Origin: an uncultured Bacilli bacterium
GTDB lineage: Bacteria > Bacillota_I > Bacilli_A > RF39 > UBA660
Assembly: GCA_947593275.1 (NCBI GenBank)
Contig: CANQDN010000068.1
Location: forward strand, 1-6,916
Direction: 5' to 3'
Length of the DNA: 6,916 bases
Of this stretch, positions 1-6,640 are shown one piece after another. A program made the translations under genes and the position numbers. The notes below the pieces were generated by a model, which searched no databases, had not been told where the DNA came from, and saw only the letters and a list, made by a program, of their open reading frames with translations. How positions within the stretch are numbered: position 1 is the stretch's first letter; every line of letters starts with the position of its first letter.

Positions 1-1
1 G

Positions 2-115
2 TATTGGACGATGTCTCCGTCTAACTTTAATGGTACTTACGCTCGCGTGTTCAACGTGGATTCGCGTGGCAACCTCAACGACAGCAGCCTGGATGACGAC
101 AATGCGTTTCGTCCA
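2..115 (+). repeat. Candidate DGR variable region (VR) in the 3' end of the preceding gene
   Basis: From codon 14-16 to codon 110-112, every codon is either free of adenine (TCT, CCG, TTT, GCT, GTG, TTC, TCG, GGC, CTC, CTG, GCG) or ends in C/T with the A in position 1 or 2 (AAC, AAT, TAC, ACT, GAT, GAC, AGC). No codon in this stretch has A in the third position. This is expected if a template with AAC/AAT codons was copied by an adenine-mutagenic reverse transcriptase, giving NNY codons between A-free constant codons. The block is about 57% G+C over 41-112 and stops abruptly near CCA-GTT (113-118). No template repeat or reverse transcriptase is in this window, so the call rests on codon pattern and protein type alone. 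Confidence 0.5.
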
Positions 116-190
116 GTTATAAATGTGGATAGTAATAAAGTGAGTATCTCAGGAGAAGGCACTCTAGATAACATGTATATCTTTAAATAA
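2..190 (+). CDS. C-terminal end of a DUF6273/C-type-lectin-like protein (5' end outside window)
   Basis: This is an open frame from the window edge to TAA at 188-190, 62 codons, with no start in view. The fragment begins YWTMSPSNF, has FRPVINV at about residues 36-42, and ends in a Gly/Thr/Asn-rich tail (SGEGTLDN). From memory, this W-x-SPS ... RPVIN ... GxGT layout is typical of the C-terminal domains of large secreted or surface proteins of gut Firmicutes (DUF6273-like, C-type-lectin or formylglycine-enzyme-like fold). Such domains often bind ligands and can be DGR targets. Codon use changes inside the fragment: up to about position 112 it is rich in GCG, CTC, CTG, CGC and AAC/GAC, and afterwards it uses the AT-ending codons of the rest of the window. 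A terminator follows, so the gene ends its transcription unit. Cell location and ligand cannot be judged without the N-terminus. Confidence 0.6.
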   Translation, partial: YWTMSPSNFNGTYARVFNVDSRGNLNDSSLDDDNAFRPVINVDSNKVSISGEGTLDNMYIFK

Positions 191-203
191 CCCATATCTT
201 TTT

Positions 204-236
204 AAGAGAATATTTCCCAAAATTCTCTTTTTTATT
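204..236 (+). terminator. Intrinsic terminator after the lectin-like gene
   Basis: AAGAGAAT (204-211) pairs with ATTCTCTT (222-229) around a 10-nt loop and runs into a T tract (228-233, then ATTT). It lies 14 bases after the TAA of the upstream gene and before the polA promoter, so it separates the two transcription units. Confidence 0.8.
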
Positions 237-248
237 TAAATAATTTAT

Positions 249-274
249 TGTATAATTAAATTAGGTGGTAAAAT
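249..274 (+). promoter_or_regulatory. polA promoter -10 and Shine-Dalgarno, very short leader
   Basis: TATAAT at 251-256 is a perfect -10 box. The -35 position (about 228-233) is only a T run overlapping the upstream terminator, so the -35 is weak. Transcription would start near 263, which is also where the SD AGGTGG (263-268) begins, 6 bases before the ATG at 275. The predicted 5' leader is therefore about 12 nt, with the SD at its very end. Confidence 0.6.
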
Positions 275-2851
275 ATGAAGAGAGTTATTTTGGTTGATGG
301 AAACAACTTAATGTTTAGAAGCTATTATGCAACAGCGTACCGTGGTGATATAATGCGTAATTCCAAAGGTTTTCCAACTAATGCTTTATATGGCTTTGTA
401 AGTATGATTAATAAAATAATAAATGAAGAAAAACCTATTTATATCGCTGTAGCGTTCGATATAGGTAAAAACTTTCGCAAACAAAAATATGACTTTTATA
501 AAGAAGGCCGTCATGAAACTCCTGATGACTTAATTAAACAAATGCCCATTGCAAGAAAAATACTAACCGCTATGGGTATCAAATACTTAGAATTAGAACC
601 CTATGAAGCCGATGATATAATTGGAACTCTAGCTAAAATGGCCGATCTCGACCCCGAATATGACGCAACAATCATATCAAGTGATCGTGACTTACTCCAA
701 TTAATAAGTGATGTTGTTGATGTAAAACTTTTAAAACAAACCGGTTATATTAAATATAATCCTACTACTTTTAAATTAGATTATGGTATAGATCCTATTA
801 AAATAATTGATCTAAAAGCCCTCGCTGGTGATTCCTCCGATAATATCCCCGGTGTAAAAGGTATCGGTGAAAAAACCGCTTTAAAACTCTTGCAAGACTA
901 TGGCTCTCTCGAAAATATTTATGCCAATATTACTTCTATTAAAGGTAAAACCAAAGAAAAACTCGAAACTGATAAAGATAATGCATTCATGAGTAAAGAT
1001 ATCGCAACTATCTATCGTGATGTTCCTCTAAATATAACTTTTGAAGATATAAAATATCATGGCGAAAACCCTGAAGCCTTAGAAGAAATCTATGAAACTT
1101 TAGAATTCTATTCTTTACTAAAAAACTTCACCAAACCAATTACCCCCAAAGAATTAATAACTTATGAAGAAATAACTGACCCAAATAATATCTCTTTAAG
1201 TGAAGAAGTAAGTGTTTATGTCGAAATCGATAACGAAAACTATCACAAAGGAAATATTTTAGGTATAGGTCTTAGTGATAAATTTCATAATTATTATTTA
1301 AATAAAGATTTATTCTCTTCTTTAGAAACTATCCTAAAAGATAAAATAGTTTATACTTATAATGCTAAAGCTTTAGAAATCCTTGCTCGTCGTAATAATA
1401 TTAGTATTAAACCAGTTAATTATGATTTAATGATCGCCTCTTATCTAACTAATGGTTTTACAAAAGATGATATCGCATATCTTATGCATCCTGAAAAAAT
1501 AAATGTAACTTTTTATGAAGATTTAAAAAAAGAAGGTTTCTCTGATTTATTAAAACTAAAAAATGATCTAGCCCTAAAATCTCGTTTTATCTATGATACT
1601 AGAGATTCTTATATTAATGAACTAAAAAAGGAAAGTATGTATGAACTATTTAGTGAAATTGAAATGCCTCTAACTTATGTCCTCGCGGATATGGAATACT
1701 TTGGGGTAAAAATAGATGTTCAAAAATTAAACGAAATAAAAAGTGAAGCCGAAGCTAAACTAGAAATAATATCTAAAGAAATATATAACATGGCAGGTAT
1801 GGAATTTAATATCTCCAGTCCCAAACAACTAGGTGAAGTCTTATTTGGTCGTTTAGGTATCGCTGAAGGCAAAAAGACTCAAAAAGGTTATAAAACTGAC
1901 GCGACAACTTTACAAAAATTAAAAGATCGTCATCCAATTATTAATCTTATCTTTGATTATCGTAACTATAGTAAAATTCTTTCAACTTATACTATTAGTC
2001 TAGAAAATGCTATGTTTAAAGATGGAAAGATTCATACTATCTTTAAACAAACTCTAACTAGAACCGGAAGACTATCTAGTGTTGAACCAAACTTACAAAA
2101 TATACCTATAAGAGGTGAAGAAGGCCGAAAAGTAAGACGAGCTTTTATTCCTACTAATGATATATTTTTAAGTATTGATTATTCCCAAATTGAACTTCGA
2201 ATACTTGCTCATATCTCCGGAAGTAAAGAATTAATTGATGCCTTTAATAATGATCAAGACATTCATACTAAAGTTGCCGCCGATATTTATGGTGTAAAAG
2301 AAAGTGAAGTAACCAAATTAATGCGTTCAACCGCTAAAGCCGTTATCTTTGGAATCGTTTATGGTATCTCCGGTTTTGGTTTAGGCGAAAACTTAAATAT
2401 TAATCCTAAAGAAGCTTCTAAATTTATCGAAAAATACTATGAACTTTATCCTGGGGTAAAACACTATATGGATAATATTATTAAAGAAGCTTATAATGAT
2501 GGCTACGTCCGTACTTTATTTAATCGTAAAAGAACCATTGAAGAGTTAAATAATCGTAATTACATGATTCGTTCCAGTGGTGAGCGTATCGCCCTTAATA
2601 CACCTATCCAAGGAACCAGTGCCGATATCATTAAAAAAGCCATGGTCCTAGTTTATGACGAATTTAAAAAACAAAACATCAAAAGCAAAATGGTTCTTCA
2701 AATCCATGATGAACTAGTAATCGATGTTGTAAAAGAAGAACAAGAAATAGTTACTAAAATTGTCAAAGATGTAATGGAAAATGTTATTAAACTATCTGTT
2801 CCTCTAAAAGTGGGAATTGCTAGTGGTAAAGATTTATATGAGGCTAAATAA
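275..2851 (+). CDS. polA: DNA polymerase I with 5'-3' exonuclease, degenerate 3'-5' exonuclease and polymerase domains
   Basis: DNA polymerase I fills gaps in repair and removes Okazaki RNA primers. At 858 aa it is full length for Gram-positive PolA. Residues 1-290 are the FEN-type 5' nuclease: VDGNN with D8, EADD (111-114), SSDRD (135-139), GDSSDNIPG (185-193), then the helix-hairpin-helix GVKGIGEKTA (193-202). Residues about 310-460 match the 3'-5' exonuclease fold, but the DxE motif is replaced by VEIDNENY (316-323) and the second-motif Asp is absent (NAKALEIL, 363-370), so proofreading is probably lost, as in Bacillus PolA. The polymerase domain has motif A SIDYSQIE (D635), motif B around R684/K688/F692/Y696, NTPIQGTSADIIKKAM (775-790), and motif C QIHDELV (H811, D812, E813). 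Motif B is unusual: Ser685 and Ile691 stand where Arg and Asn are normal. The ATG at 275 has a good SD at 263-268. First gene of an operon with the peptidase and mutM. Confidence 0.97.
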   Translation: MKRVILVDGNNLMFRSYYATAYRGDIMRNSKGFPTNALYGFVSMINKIINEEKPIYIAVAFDIGKNFRKQKYDFYKEGRHETPDDLIKQMPIARKILTAMGIKYLELEPYEADDIIGTLAKMADLDPEYDATIISSDRDLLQLISDVVDVKLLKQTGYIKYNPTTFKLDYGIDPIKIIDLKALAGDSSDNIPGVKGIGEKTALKLLQDYGSLENIYANITSIKGKTKEKLETDKDNAFMSKDIATIYRDVPLNITFEDIKYHGENPEALEEIYETLEFYSLLKNFTKPITPKELITYEEITDPNNISLSEEVSVYVEIDNENYHKGNILGIGLSDKFHNYYLNKDLFSSLETILKDKIVYTYNAKALEILARRNNISIKPVNYDLMIASYLTNGFTKDDIAYLMHPEKINVTFYEDLKKEGFSDLLKLKNDLALKSRFIYDTRDSYINELKKESMYELFSEIEMPLTYVLADMEYFGVKIDVQKLNEIKSEAEAKLEIISKEIYNMAGMEFNISSPKQLGEVLFGRLGIAEGKKTQKGYKTDATTLQKLKDRHPIINLIFDYRNYSKILSTYTISLENAMFKDGKIHTIFKQTLTRTGRLSSVEPNLQNIPIRGEEGRKVRRAFIPTNDIFLSIDYSQIELRILAHISGSKELIDAFNNDQDIHTKVAADIYGVKESEVTKLMRSTAKAVIFGIVYGISGFGLGENLNINPKEASKFIEKYYELYPGVKHYMDNIIKEAYNDGYVRTLFNRKRTIEELNNRNYMIRSSGERIALNTPIQGTSADIIKKAMVLVYDEFKKQNIKSKMVLQIHDELVIDVVKEEQEIVTKIVKDVMENVIKLSVPLKVGIASGKDLYEAK

Positions 2852-3756
2852 TGAATATCGAAAATATTATAAATAAATATAACTATCCTGAAGATCTAGC
2901 TTCTTTTTTAAGAAAATTATATCCTGAATTTATTAATTATTTTGGTCTAGATAAAGAACCCATAATCTATGAAGCTTTATTAAATACAGAAATTATTATT
3001 GGTGATGTTTATTCTACTTTAAAAAAATATGACATGTTAGAAAAAGATACCTCCACTGTTAGTAATGCTGATTTAAAAAGATCTGCTGGAGTATATCAAT
3101 CTATTCCTTTAATTGAATACCAAAATAATTCCTTTAATATTACTAATGTAAAAAGAATTGTCGTAGTATATAAAGATAATAATTCCTTTAATAAAGGTAC
3201 TTTAATCCATGAATTAGGTCACTTAATAAAAAGTTATTATAATGAATTTAAAATAGAAGGGGATATCTTAACTACTAAAAGTGGTCTAATAGAAAATACT
3301 TACCATCTTTCATTAAATGATGGAGTAATTACTAAAAACTTAATTAAAGAAGAAAGCATAGGTCTAGAAGAAGGCTTAAACTCTATTTTAGAAGAAGAAA
3401 TAGCCCAAAAAATAGTTGATCCTAACTATAAAAGTGGCTATGGCCTACTTTCTGATCTCACAAAAATATTGCTTACTCCTGAATCTTTAAAAAGTGCTAT
3501 CTTAAACACTGAAATAATGGATGAAAAATCTAATATTATAAAACTAATGGATGAAGTATTTATAAAAGATTCTTTTAATCGTTTTGATAATATCTTTGAT
3601 AAAGTATATCGCTTAACTTTAAAACGATTTAGTGAAGTATTTGATCAAAATAAATATAAACTTACTATAGAAGAATTACAAAAGGTCATAGCGGATGAAT
3701 TTAATCCCCTTATAAAAGAAATTAAAAATCAAAATAATATAAGAAAAGAGATGTAA
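2851..3756 (+). CDS. Putative zinc metallopeptidase (HELGH) between polA and mutM
   Basis: This 301-aa protein has a clear HExxH zinc motif, TLIHELGHLIKSYYNEF (H120, E121, H124), preceded by a beta-strand-like VVVY segment (104-107). A Glu-rich segment about 50 residues later, GLEEGLNSILEEE (171-183), is a plausible place for the third zinc ligand (E173/E174) of a gluzincin-type peptidase. The rest is mostly helical, Lys/Glu-rich and soluble: there is no signal peptide, transmembrane segment or Trp, so it should act in the cytoplasm. Its ATG overlaps the polA stop (TAATG at 2849-2853), which implies translational coupling, and mutM follows after 3 bases. I do not recognise a named family and cannot give a substrate. 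Proteolysis is inferred from the motif alone. Confidence 0.85.
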   Translation: MNIENIINKYNYPEDLASFLRKLYPEFINYFGLDKEPIIYEALLNTEIIIGDVYSTLKKYDMLEKDTSTVSNADLKRSAGVYQSIPLIEYQNNSFNITNVKRIVVVYKDNNSFNKGTLIHELGHLIKSYYNEFKIEGDILTTKSGLIENTYHLSLNDGVITKNLIKEESIGLEEGLNSILEEEIAQKIVDPNYKSGYGLLSDLTKILLTPESLKSAILNTEIMDEKSNIIKLMDEVFIKDSFNRFDNIFDKVYRLTLKRFSEVFDQNKYKLTIEELQKVIADEFNPLIKEIKNQNNIRKEM

Positions 3757-3759
3757 AAA

Positions 3760-4578
3760 ATGCCTGAAATCGCCGAAGTTGAAACTGTAAGAAATACCTT
3801 AAAAGAAAGAATATTACACAAGAAAATAAAGGATATAAATATATTATATTCATCTATAATAGAAGGGGATATTACTACTTTTAAAAAGGATTTAATAAAT
3901 AAATCATTTATTGATATTAAAAGAAAAGGTAAATGGTTAATATTTGAAACTGAAGATAGATATTTGTTATCTCATCTTCGCATGGAAGGTAAATTCTTTA
4001 TTAAAAACCATTCTGAAGAAATCATAAAACATGAACATATTATCTTTACTTTTATAGATAATCTAGATCTTAGATATCATGATACCCGTAAATTTGGTCG
4101 CATGCTTTTAATTAAAAAAGATGAATTACTTACTAATCCTCATATTGCAAAACTCGGATTAGAACCTTTAGATAAAAATCTAACTGCTAAATATTTAAAA
4201 GAAGCCTTCAAGGGTAAAAAACTTCCCATTAAAACAGTTTTATTAGATCAAACTATAATTAGTGGTTTAGGTAATATATATGCAAATGAAGTCTTATTTT
4301 ATGCTCATATAAACCCTTTAAAAAAAGCCGAAGATTTAACTTTAGAAGAATGTGCATTAATCGTTAAAGGTAGTAACGAAATAATTAAAGAAGCTATCAA
4401 AATGGGTGGAACAACTATTAAAAGTTATACATCAAGTCTTGGAGTAACCGGTCGCTTTCAAACTAAATTAAAAGTCCATAAAAAAGAAGGAGAACCCTGT
4501 CCAATATGTAAAGAACCAATTAAAAAAATAAAAATCGGTGGTAGAAGCACTTATTATTGCCGTAATTGCCAGCACTAA
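3760..4578 (+). CDS. mutM: Formamidopyrimidine-DNA glycosylase (8-oxoguanine excision)
   Basis: MutM/Fpg removes 8-oxoguanine and formamidopyrimidines from DNA and cuts the abasic site, starting base excision repair, which PolA can complete. The 272-aa length is typical. The N-terminus MPEIAEVETV gives the catalytic Pro2 (free N-terminus after Met removal) and Glu3; the usual form is MPELPEVET, so Ile-Ala here is a mild variant. Other landmarks are the conserved Lys58 (RKGKWLIF, 55-62), the intercalation loop SHLRMEGKF (M75), YHDTRKFGRM (R110, F112), the helix-two-turn-helix region GLGNIYANEV (169-178), and the C-terminal zinc finger C247-x2-C250 ... C267-x2-C270 with R262 in GGRSTYYC. The start is fixed by Pro2. 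The SD is probably the purine-rich AAAAGAGATG within the end of the upstream gene, 3 bases away. The polA-mutM neighbourhood is conserved in Bacilli, but here another gene is inserted. No clear terminator follows. Confidence 0.96.
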   Translation: MPEIAEVETVRNTLKERILHKKIKDINILYSSIIEGDITTFKKDLINKSFIDIKRKGKWLIFETEDRYLLSHLRMEGKFFIKNHSEEIIKHEHIIFTFIDNLDLRYHDTRKFGRMLLIKKDELLTNPHIAKLGLEPLDKNLTAKYLKEAFKGKKLPIKTVLLDQTIISGLGNIYANEVLFYAHINPLKKAEDLTLEECALIVKGSNEIIKEAIKMGGTTIKSYTSSLGVTGRFQTKLKVHKKEGEPCPICKEPIKKIKIGGRSTYYCRNCQH

Positions 4579-4579
4579 T

Positions 4580-4633
4580 TTGCTAATTTACCCCAAAAGT
4601 GGTATAATAATCTAACGAAGAGGGGGGAATATT
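4580..4633 (+). promoter_or_regulatory. Strong promoter and Shine-Dalgarno for the 210-aa gene
   Basis: The -35 is TTGCTA (4580-4585), followed by a 17-base spacer and TATAAT (4603-4608), preceded by TG-G (4600-4602), which makes an extended -10. Transcription should start near 4615, giving a leader of about 19 nt. The purine block AAGAGGGGGG (4618-4627) serves as SD, 6 bases before ATG 4634. The -35 begins two bases after the mutM stop. Confidence 0.8.
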
Positions 4634-5266
4634 ATGCGTGATTATCTAATTAAAAATGCTCGTATTAGTTCATCAGAATATGATACTATTATGAAATATC
4701 AAAATACTATAGAAGACTTAACTTCTCCCTTATCTTTAGAACCTAAAAAAATAATCTTATTTGCTTTAAAAAACTTTAGCTTAACCCCCGATAACCTTTC
4801 TAATCGTTTAAAATGGCATATCACCAAAAAAGGAAACTGGTATAACTTAGGTAATATTAAATTTCAAATAATGCATGATTATTTTAAAGATCCTAATCTA
4901 TATAGTCTAAATCGTTATGGTAAATGTTATGAAAAATCTTTTATCTATGCTTTAATGACTAACTTAAATCTAGCTGTTGCCATCTGTAAAGATGAAAAAA
5001 ACTTCCAATTCCTTCATGCTTATTTAATAGGTAACTTAAAAGGTGAAGAAGTAGTTTTAGACTATACTTTAAACTTAATCTTAAAAAAAGAAGATTATTA
5101 TAATTTAATGGATGCCTATGAAATATCTTATATATCTAATCCCAAGTTAAAAGAATTAGAAAGAAATATTCACGCCTCTCCAATAAAATCTTACTTAGAT
5201 ATTAACGAAATCTTAATTTTTCCTAAAAGAATAAACGAACTTGCCTTAAAACTAAAAAAAGAGTAA
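4634..5266 (+). CDS. Unknown protein, possible transglutaminase/papain-like Cys-His-Asp fold
   Basis: I do not recognise this 210-aa protein. It has its own good promoter and SD, no signal peptide and no clear membrane segment, and a Lys-rich C-terminus. In its middle, three spaced motifs have the order and spacing of a transglutaminase-like cysteine enzyme: YGKCYEKSF (C98), then FLHAYL (H128), then VVLDYTLN (D143). Each sits next to the hydrophobic strand or helix expected of that fold. The His-to-Asp spacing (15) and the 'lDyT' ending are typical of transglutaminase-like domains, which can be proteases, amidases or catalytically dead. The N-terminal ~90 residues are helical with no motif seen. 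The gene lies downstream of mutM but has a separate promoter, so its job is not implied by repair neighbours. Real gene: high confidence. Catalytic triad: inference only. Confidence 0.85.
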   Translation: MRDYLIKNARISSSEYDTIMKYQNTIEDLTSPLSLEPKKIILFALKNFSLTPDNLSNRLKWHITKKGNWYNLGNIKFQIMHDYFKDPNLYSLNRYGKCYEKSFIYALMTNLNLAVAICKDEKNFQFLHAYLIGNLKGEEVVLDYTLNLILKKEDYYNLMDAYEISYISNPKLKELERNIHASPIKSYLDINEILIFPKRINELALKLKKE

Positions 5267-5301
5267 TAACTATTCTAAAAAGATTGGCTTATTACTCTTT
5301 T
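5257..5301. terminator. Bidirectional terminator shared by the convergent genes
   Basis: AAAAGAGTAATAA (5257-5269) is perfectly complementary to TTATTACTCTTTT (5289-5301), a 13-bp stem with a 19-nt loop. The A/T ends supply a T tract in either direction of transcription. The left arm contains the last codons and the stop (5264-5266) of the + gene. The loop holds the stop of the minus gene (5270-5272), and the right arm is coding for that gene, so the terminator is embedded in both coding ends. Confidence 0.85.
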
Positions 5302-6382
5302 CAAATCCTATAATATTATTTTTACTAACTAAACTATAAACATAACTTGCAATCATTTCATACTTATATGTAAGCGAACTCACCACCGGAATAAGACTTA
5401 CCTCTGTATCTTTCAAATTATGAAGATATTCTCTTCCTTTCTTATTAAAACCTAAAACTCTAATATAATCTATCTGTGCTAGTTTATTAATATCTTTTGG
5501 TACACCCACTAAAATATGAATAATCATCCTACAAATCTTATTATAAGTATATCTTTTAGTTTTAACAAGACTAATAAATTCCTCTAAACTCTTAGCAATC
5601 ATAATTTTTTCTTTTAATCTATTTTCAATTCCCTCATCAACCGTCAAATATCTACTTAAATCATTATCTGTTAAAATCTTATATTTAAGATACCCAAATA
5701 AACTTTCCATATCTAAATTTTCTATTAAATTAATAGTTCTTCTAGGTACATATAAGGATATATCTTCTTTATTTTTAATTTTACCTCGAATATTACTAGC
5801 ACTTATTATTTCATCATTACTCTTTAAATCATGATAATTACTTGTTCTTTTTATTGTATGCGCTTCCATATCTAAATTATTATTATAAATTGCTTTTAAA
5901 TAAGAAATTCCGAGTAAATCATTCGGATTAAATATTTCTCTATTAATTTCTAAAGCTTTTTGAAGAGCAGTAGGGTAATTCACTCCCGAAGAAAGAAGTT
6001 CTTTAACTTTTTTATTATATTCTAAACTATCCTGTTTAATGGCAACTTCTTTTAATAGTTCTACATCATTTGTTTCACTTCCAAAAACAATATCACTACA
6101 ACCTAAATAATTTAAAATTGTAATCGCTGCTTTTGCAAAGATATCTGCACTCTGCGTCCCAAATATAAAAGGAAGTTCTACCACTAAATCAACGCCATAT
6201 ATTAAAGCTAACATTGTTTTATTTTCTTTAGATAGAATACTTATATCTCCTCGCTCTAAAAAATAACCATTTAAAACTAAAATTAAAGTTCTACCCGGAA
6301 GCATCTTTTTAGTTTCTTCAATATGATGAATGTGCCCTTTATGAAAAGGATTATATTCACAAATAATACCAACAGAATCCAT
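5270..6382 (-). CDS. tmcAL: tRNA(Met) cytidine acetate ligase (YlbM family)
   Basis: TmcAL uses ATP and acetate to form N4-acetylcytidine at the wobble C34 of elongator tRNA-Met, which protects against AUA misreading. The 370-aa protein begins with a nucleotidyltransferase signature GIICEYNPFHKGH (5-17, with the H14-x-G-H17 adenylation motif). Family-typical blocks follow: VLNGYFLERGD (36-46, matching the usual SGxFxQRG), GVDLVVELPF (63-72), AxxSAD-like GTQSADIFAKA (75-85), and SASNIRGKI (194-202). It is somewhat shorter than B. subtilis YlbM as I remember it (about 415 aa), mainly towards the C-terminus, but with no sign of breakage. The start ATG (6380-6382) is preceded on the minus strand by GGTGG four bases away. 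It is transcribed alone from its own promoter and converges on the upstream 210-aa gene. Confidence 0.95.
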   Translation of the reverse strand: MDSVGIICEYNPFHKGHIHHIEETKKMLPGRTLILVLNGYFLERGDISILSKENKTMLALIYGVDLVVELPFIFGTQSADIFAKAAITILNYLGCSDIVFGSETNDVELLKEVAIKQDSLEYNKKVKELLSSGVNYPTALQKALEINREIFNPNDLLGISYLKAIYNNNLDMEAHTIKRTSNYHDLKSNDEIISASNIRGKIKNKEDISLYVPRRTINLIENLDMESLFGYLKYKILTDNDLSRYLTVDEGIENRLKEKIMIAKSLEEFISLVKTKRYTYNKICRMIIHILVGVPKDINKLAQIDYIRVLGFNKKGREYLHNLKDTEVSLIPVVSSLTYKYEMIASYVYSLVSKNNIIGFEKSNKPIFLE

Positions 6383-6403
6383 AAAACCACCACTAAGATT
6401 ATA
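6383..6403 (-). promoter_or_regulatory. tmcAL promoter, extended -10 with near-leaderless transcript
   Basis: On the minus strand, TGGTATAAT is an extended -10 (TATAAT at 6403-6398). No convincing -35 lies 16-18 bases further up. Counting 7 bases from the -10 puts the transcription start near 6391, so the leader would be about 9 nt, GGTGGTTTT, consisting of little more than a GGTGG Shine-Dalgarno. Confidence 0.65.
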
Positions 6404-6462
6404 CCATAAATAATAAAATAATTTCGAGTTAAAAATAAAATTTTACAAATAAATGTTTTTTA

Positions 6463-6491
6463 TTTACAATCTATAATAAAAATGGTAAAAT
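6463..6491 (+). promoter_or_regulatory. Promoter of first tandem RNA cassette
   Basis: TTTACA (6463-6468), a 17-base spacer, then TAAAAT (6486-6491) preceded by TG-G (6483-6485), an extended -10. Seven bases on is G6498, the first base of the GTAGA hairpin described next. Confidence 0.7.
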
Positions 6492-6497
6492 CAAAAT

Positions 6498-6596
6498 GTA
6501 GAGTGTTAGGAATTTAACATCTACTTATGGAAGTAGACGTTAACGCCCGTGTTATTACTGTTAAAACATTAATAACTATAGGCGATGACGTTTTTT
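6498..6596 (+). ncRNA. Candidate structured RNA 1 (5' hairpin plus terminator)
   Basis: The predicted transcript starts at G6498 and ends at the T run 6591-6596, about 99 nt. It opens with a hairpin: GTAGA (6498-6502) pairs with TCTAC (6520-6524), a single bulged G6503, then TGTTA (6504-6508) pairs with TAACA (6515-6519), with loop GGAATT. A second, mutually exclusive hairpin is possible: TCTACTT (6520-6526) with AAGTAGA (6531-6537), loop ATGG. The 3' part folds into the terminator listed separately. A 23-codon ATG frame (6527-6598) exists inside it but lacks a well-placed SD. No RNA family known to me matches. It could be a small RNA or an attenuator leader. Confidence 0.5.
6537..6596 (+). 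terminator. Terminator of RNA 1
   Basis: A long hairpin with internal loops: ACGT (6537-6540) with ACGT (6588-6591), CGCC with GGCG (6581-6584), and GTTATTA with TAATAAC nearer the loop, followed by TTTTTT (6591-6596). The inner and outer helices are separated by short internal loops of similar size on both sides. Confidence 0.7.
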
Positions 6597-6640
6597 GATT
6601 ATAAAAAAATAGATATAACTTACCTATAACTATAATATAC

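Noticed and set aside
3124..3193. Short direct repeat ATAATTCCTTTAATA within the metallopeptidase gene
   Set aside because: Both copies encode NNSFN in frame and are AT-rich. A 15-base repeat 54 bases apart in coding DNA of this composition needs no special explanation.
275..6382. Use of TGA as tryptophan (Mollicutes code)
   Set aside because: All Trp codons seen are TGG, and none of the main genes contains an in-frame TGA, so the standard bacterial code is sufficient. PolA, the peptidase and TmcAL contain no Trp at all.
6527..6598. 23-codon + strand frame inside RNA 1 (MEVDVNARVITVK...)
   Set aside because: The nearest SD-like AGGA is about 15 bases from the ATG, the frame runs through the terminator, and its TGA stop overlaps the T run. 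Base pairing explains the sequence better, though a leader peptide cannot be excluded.
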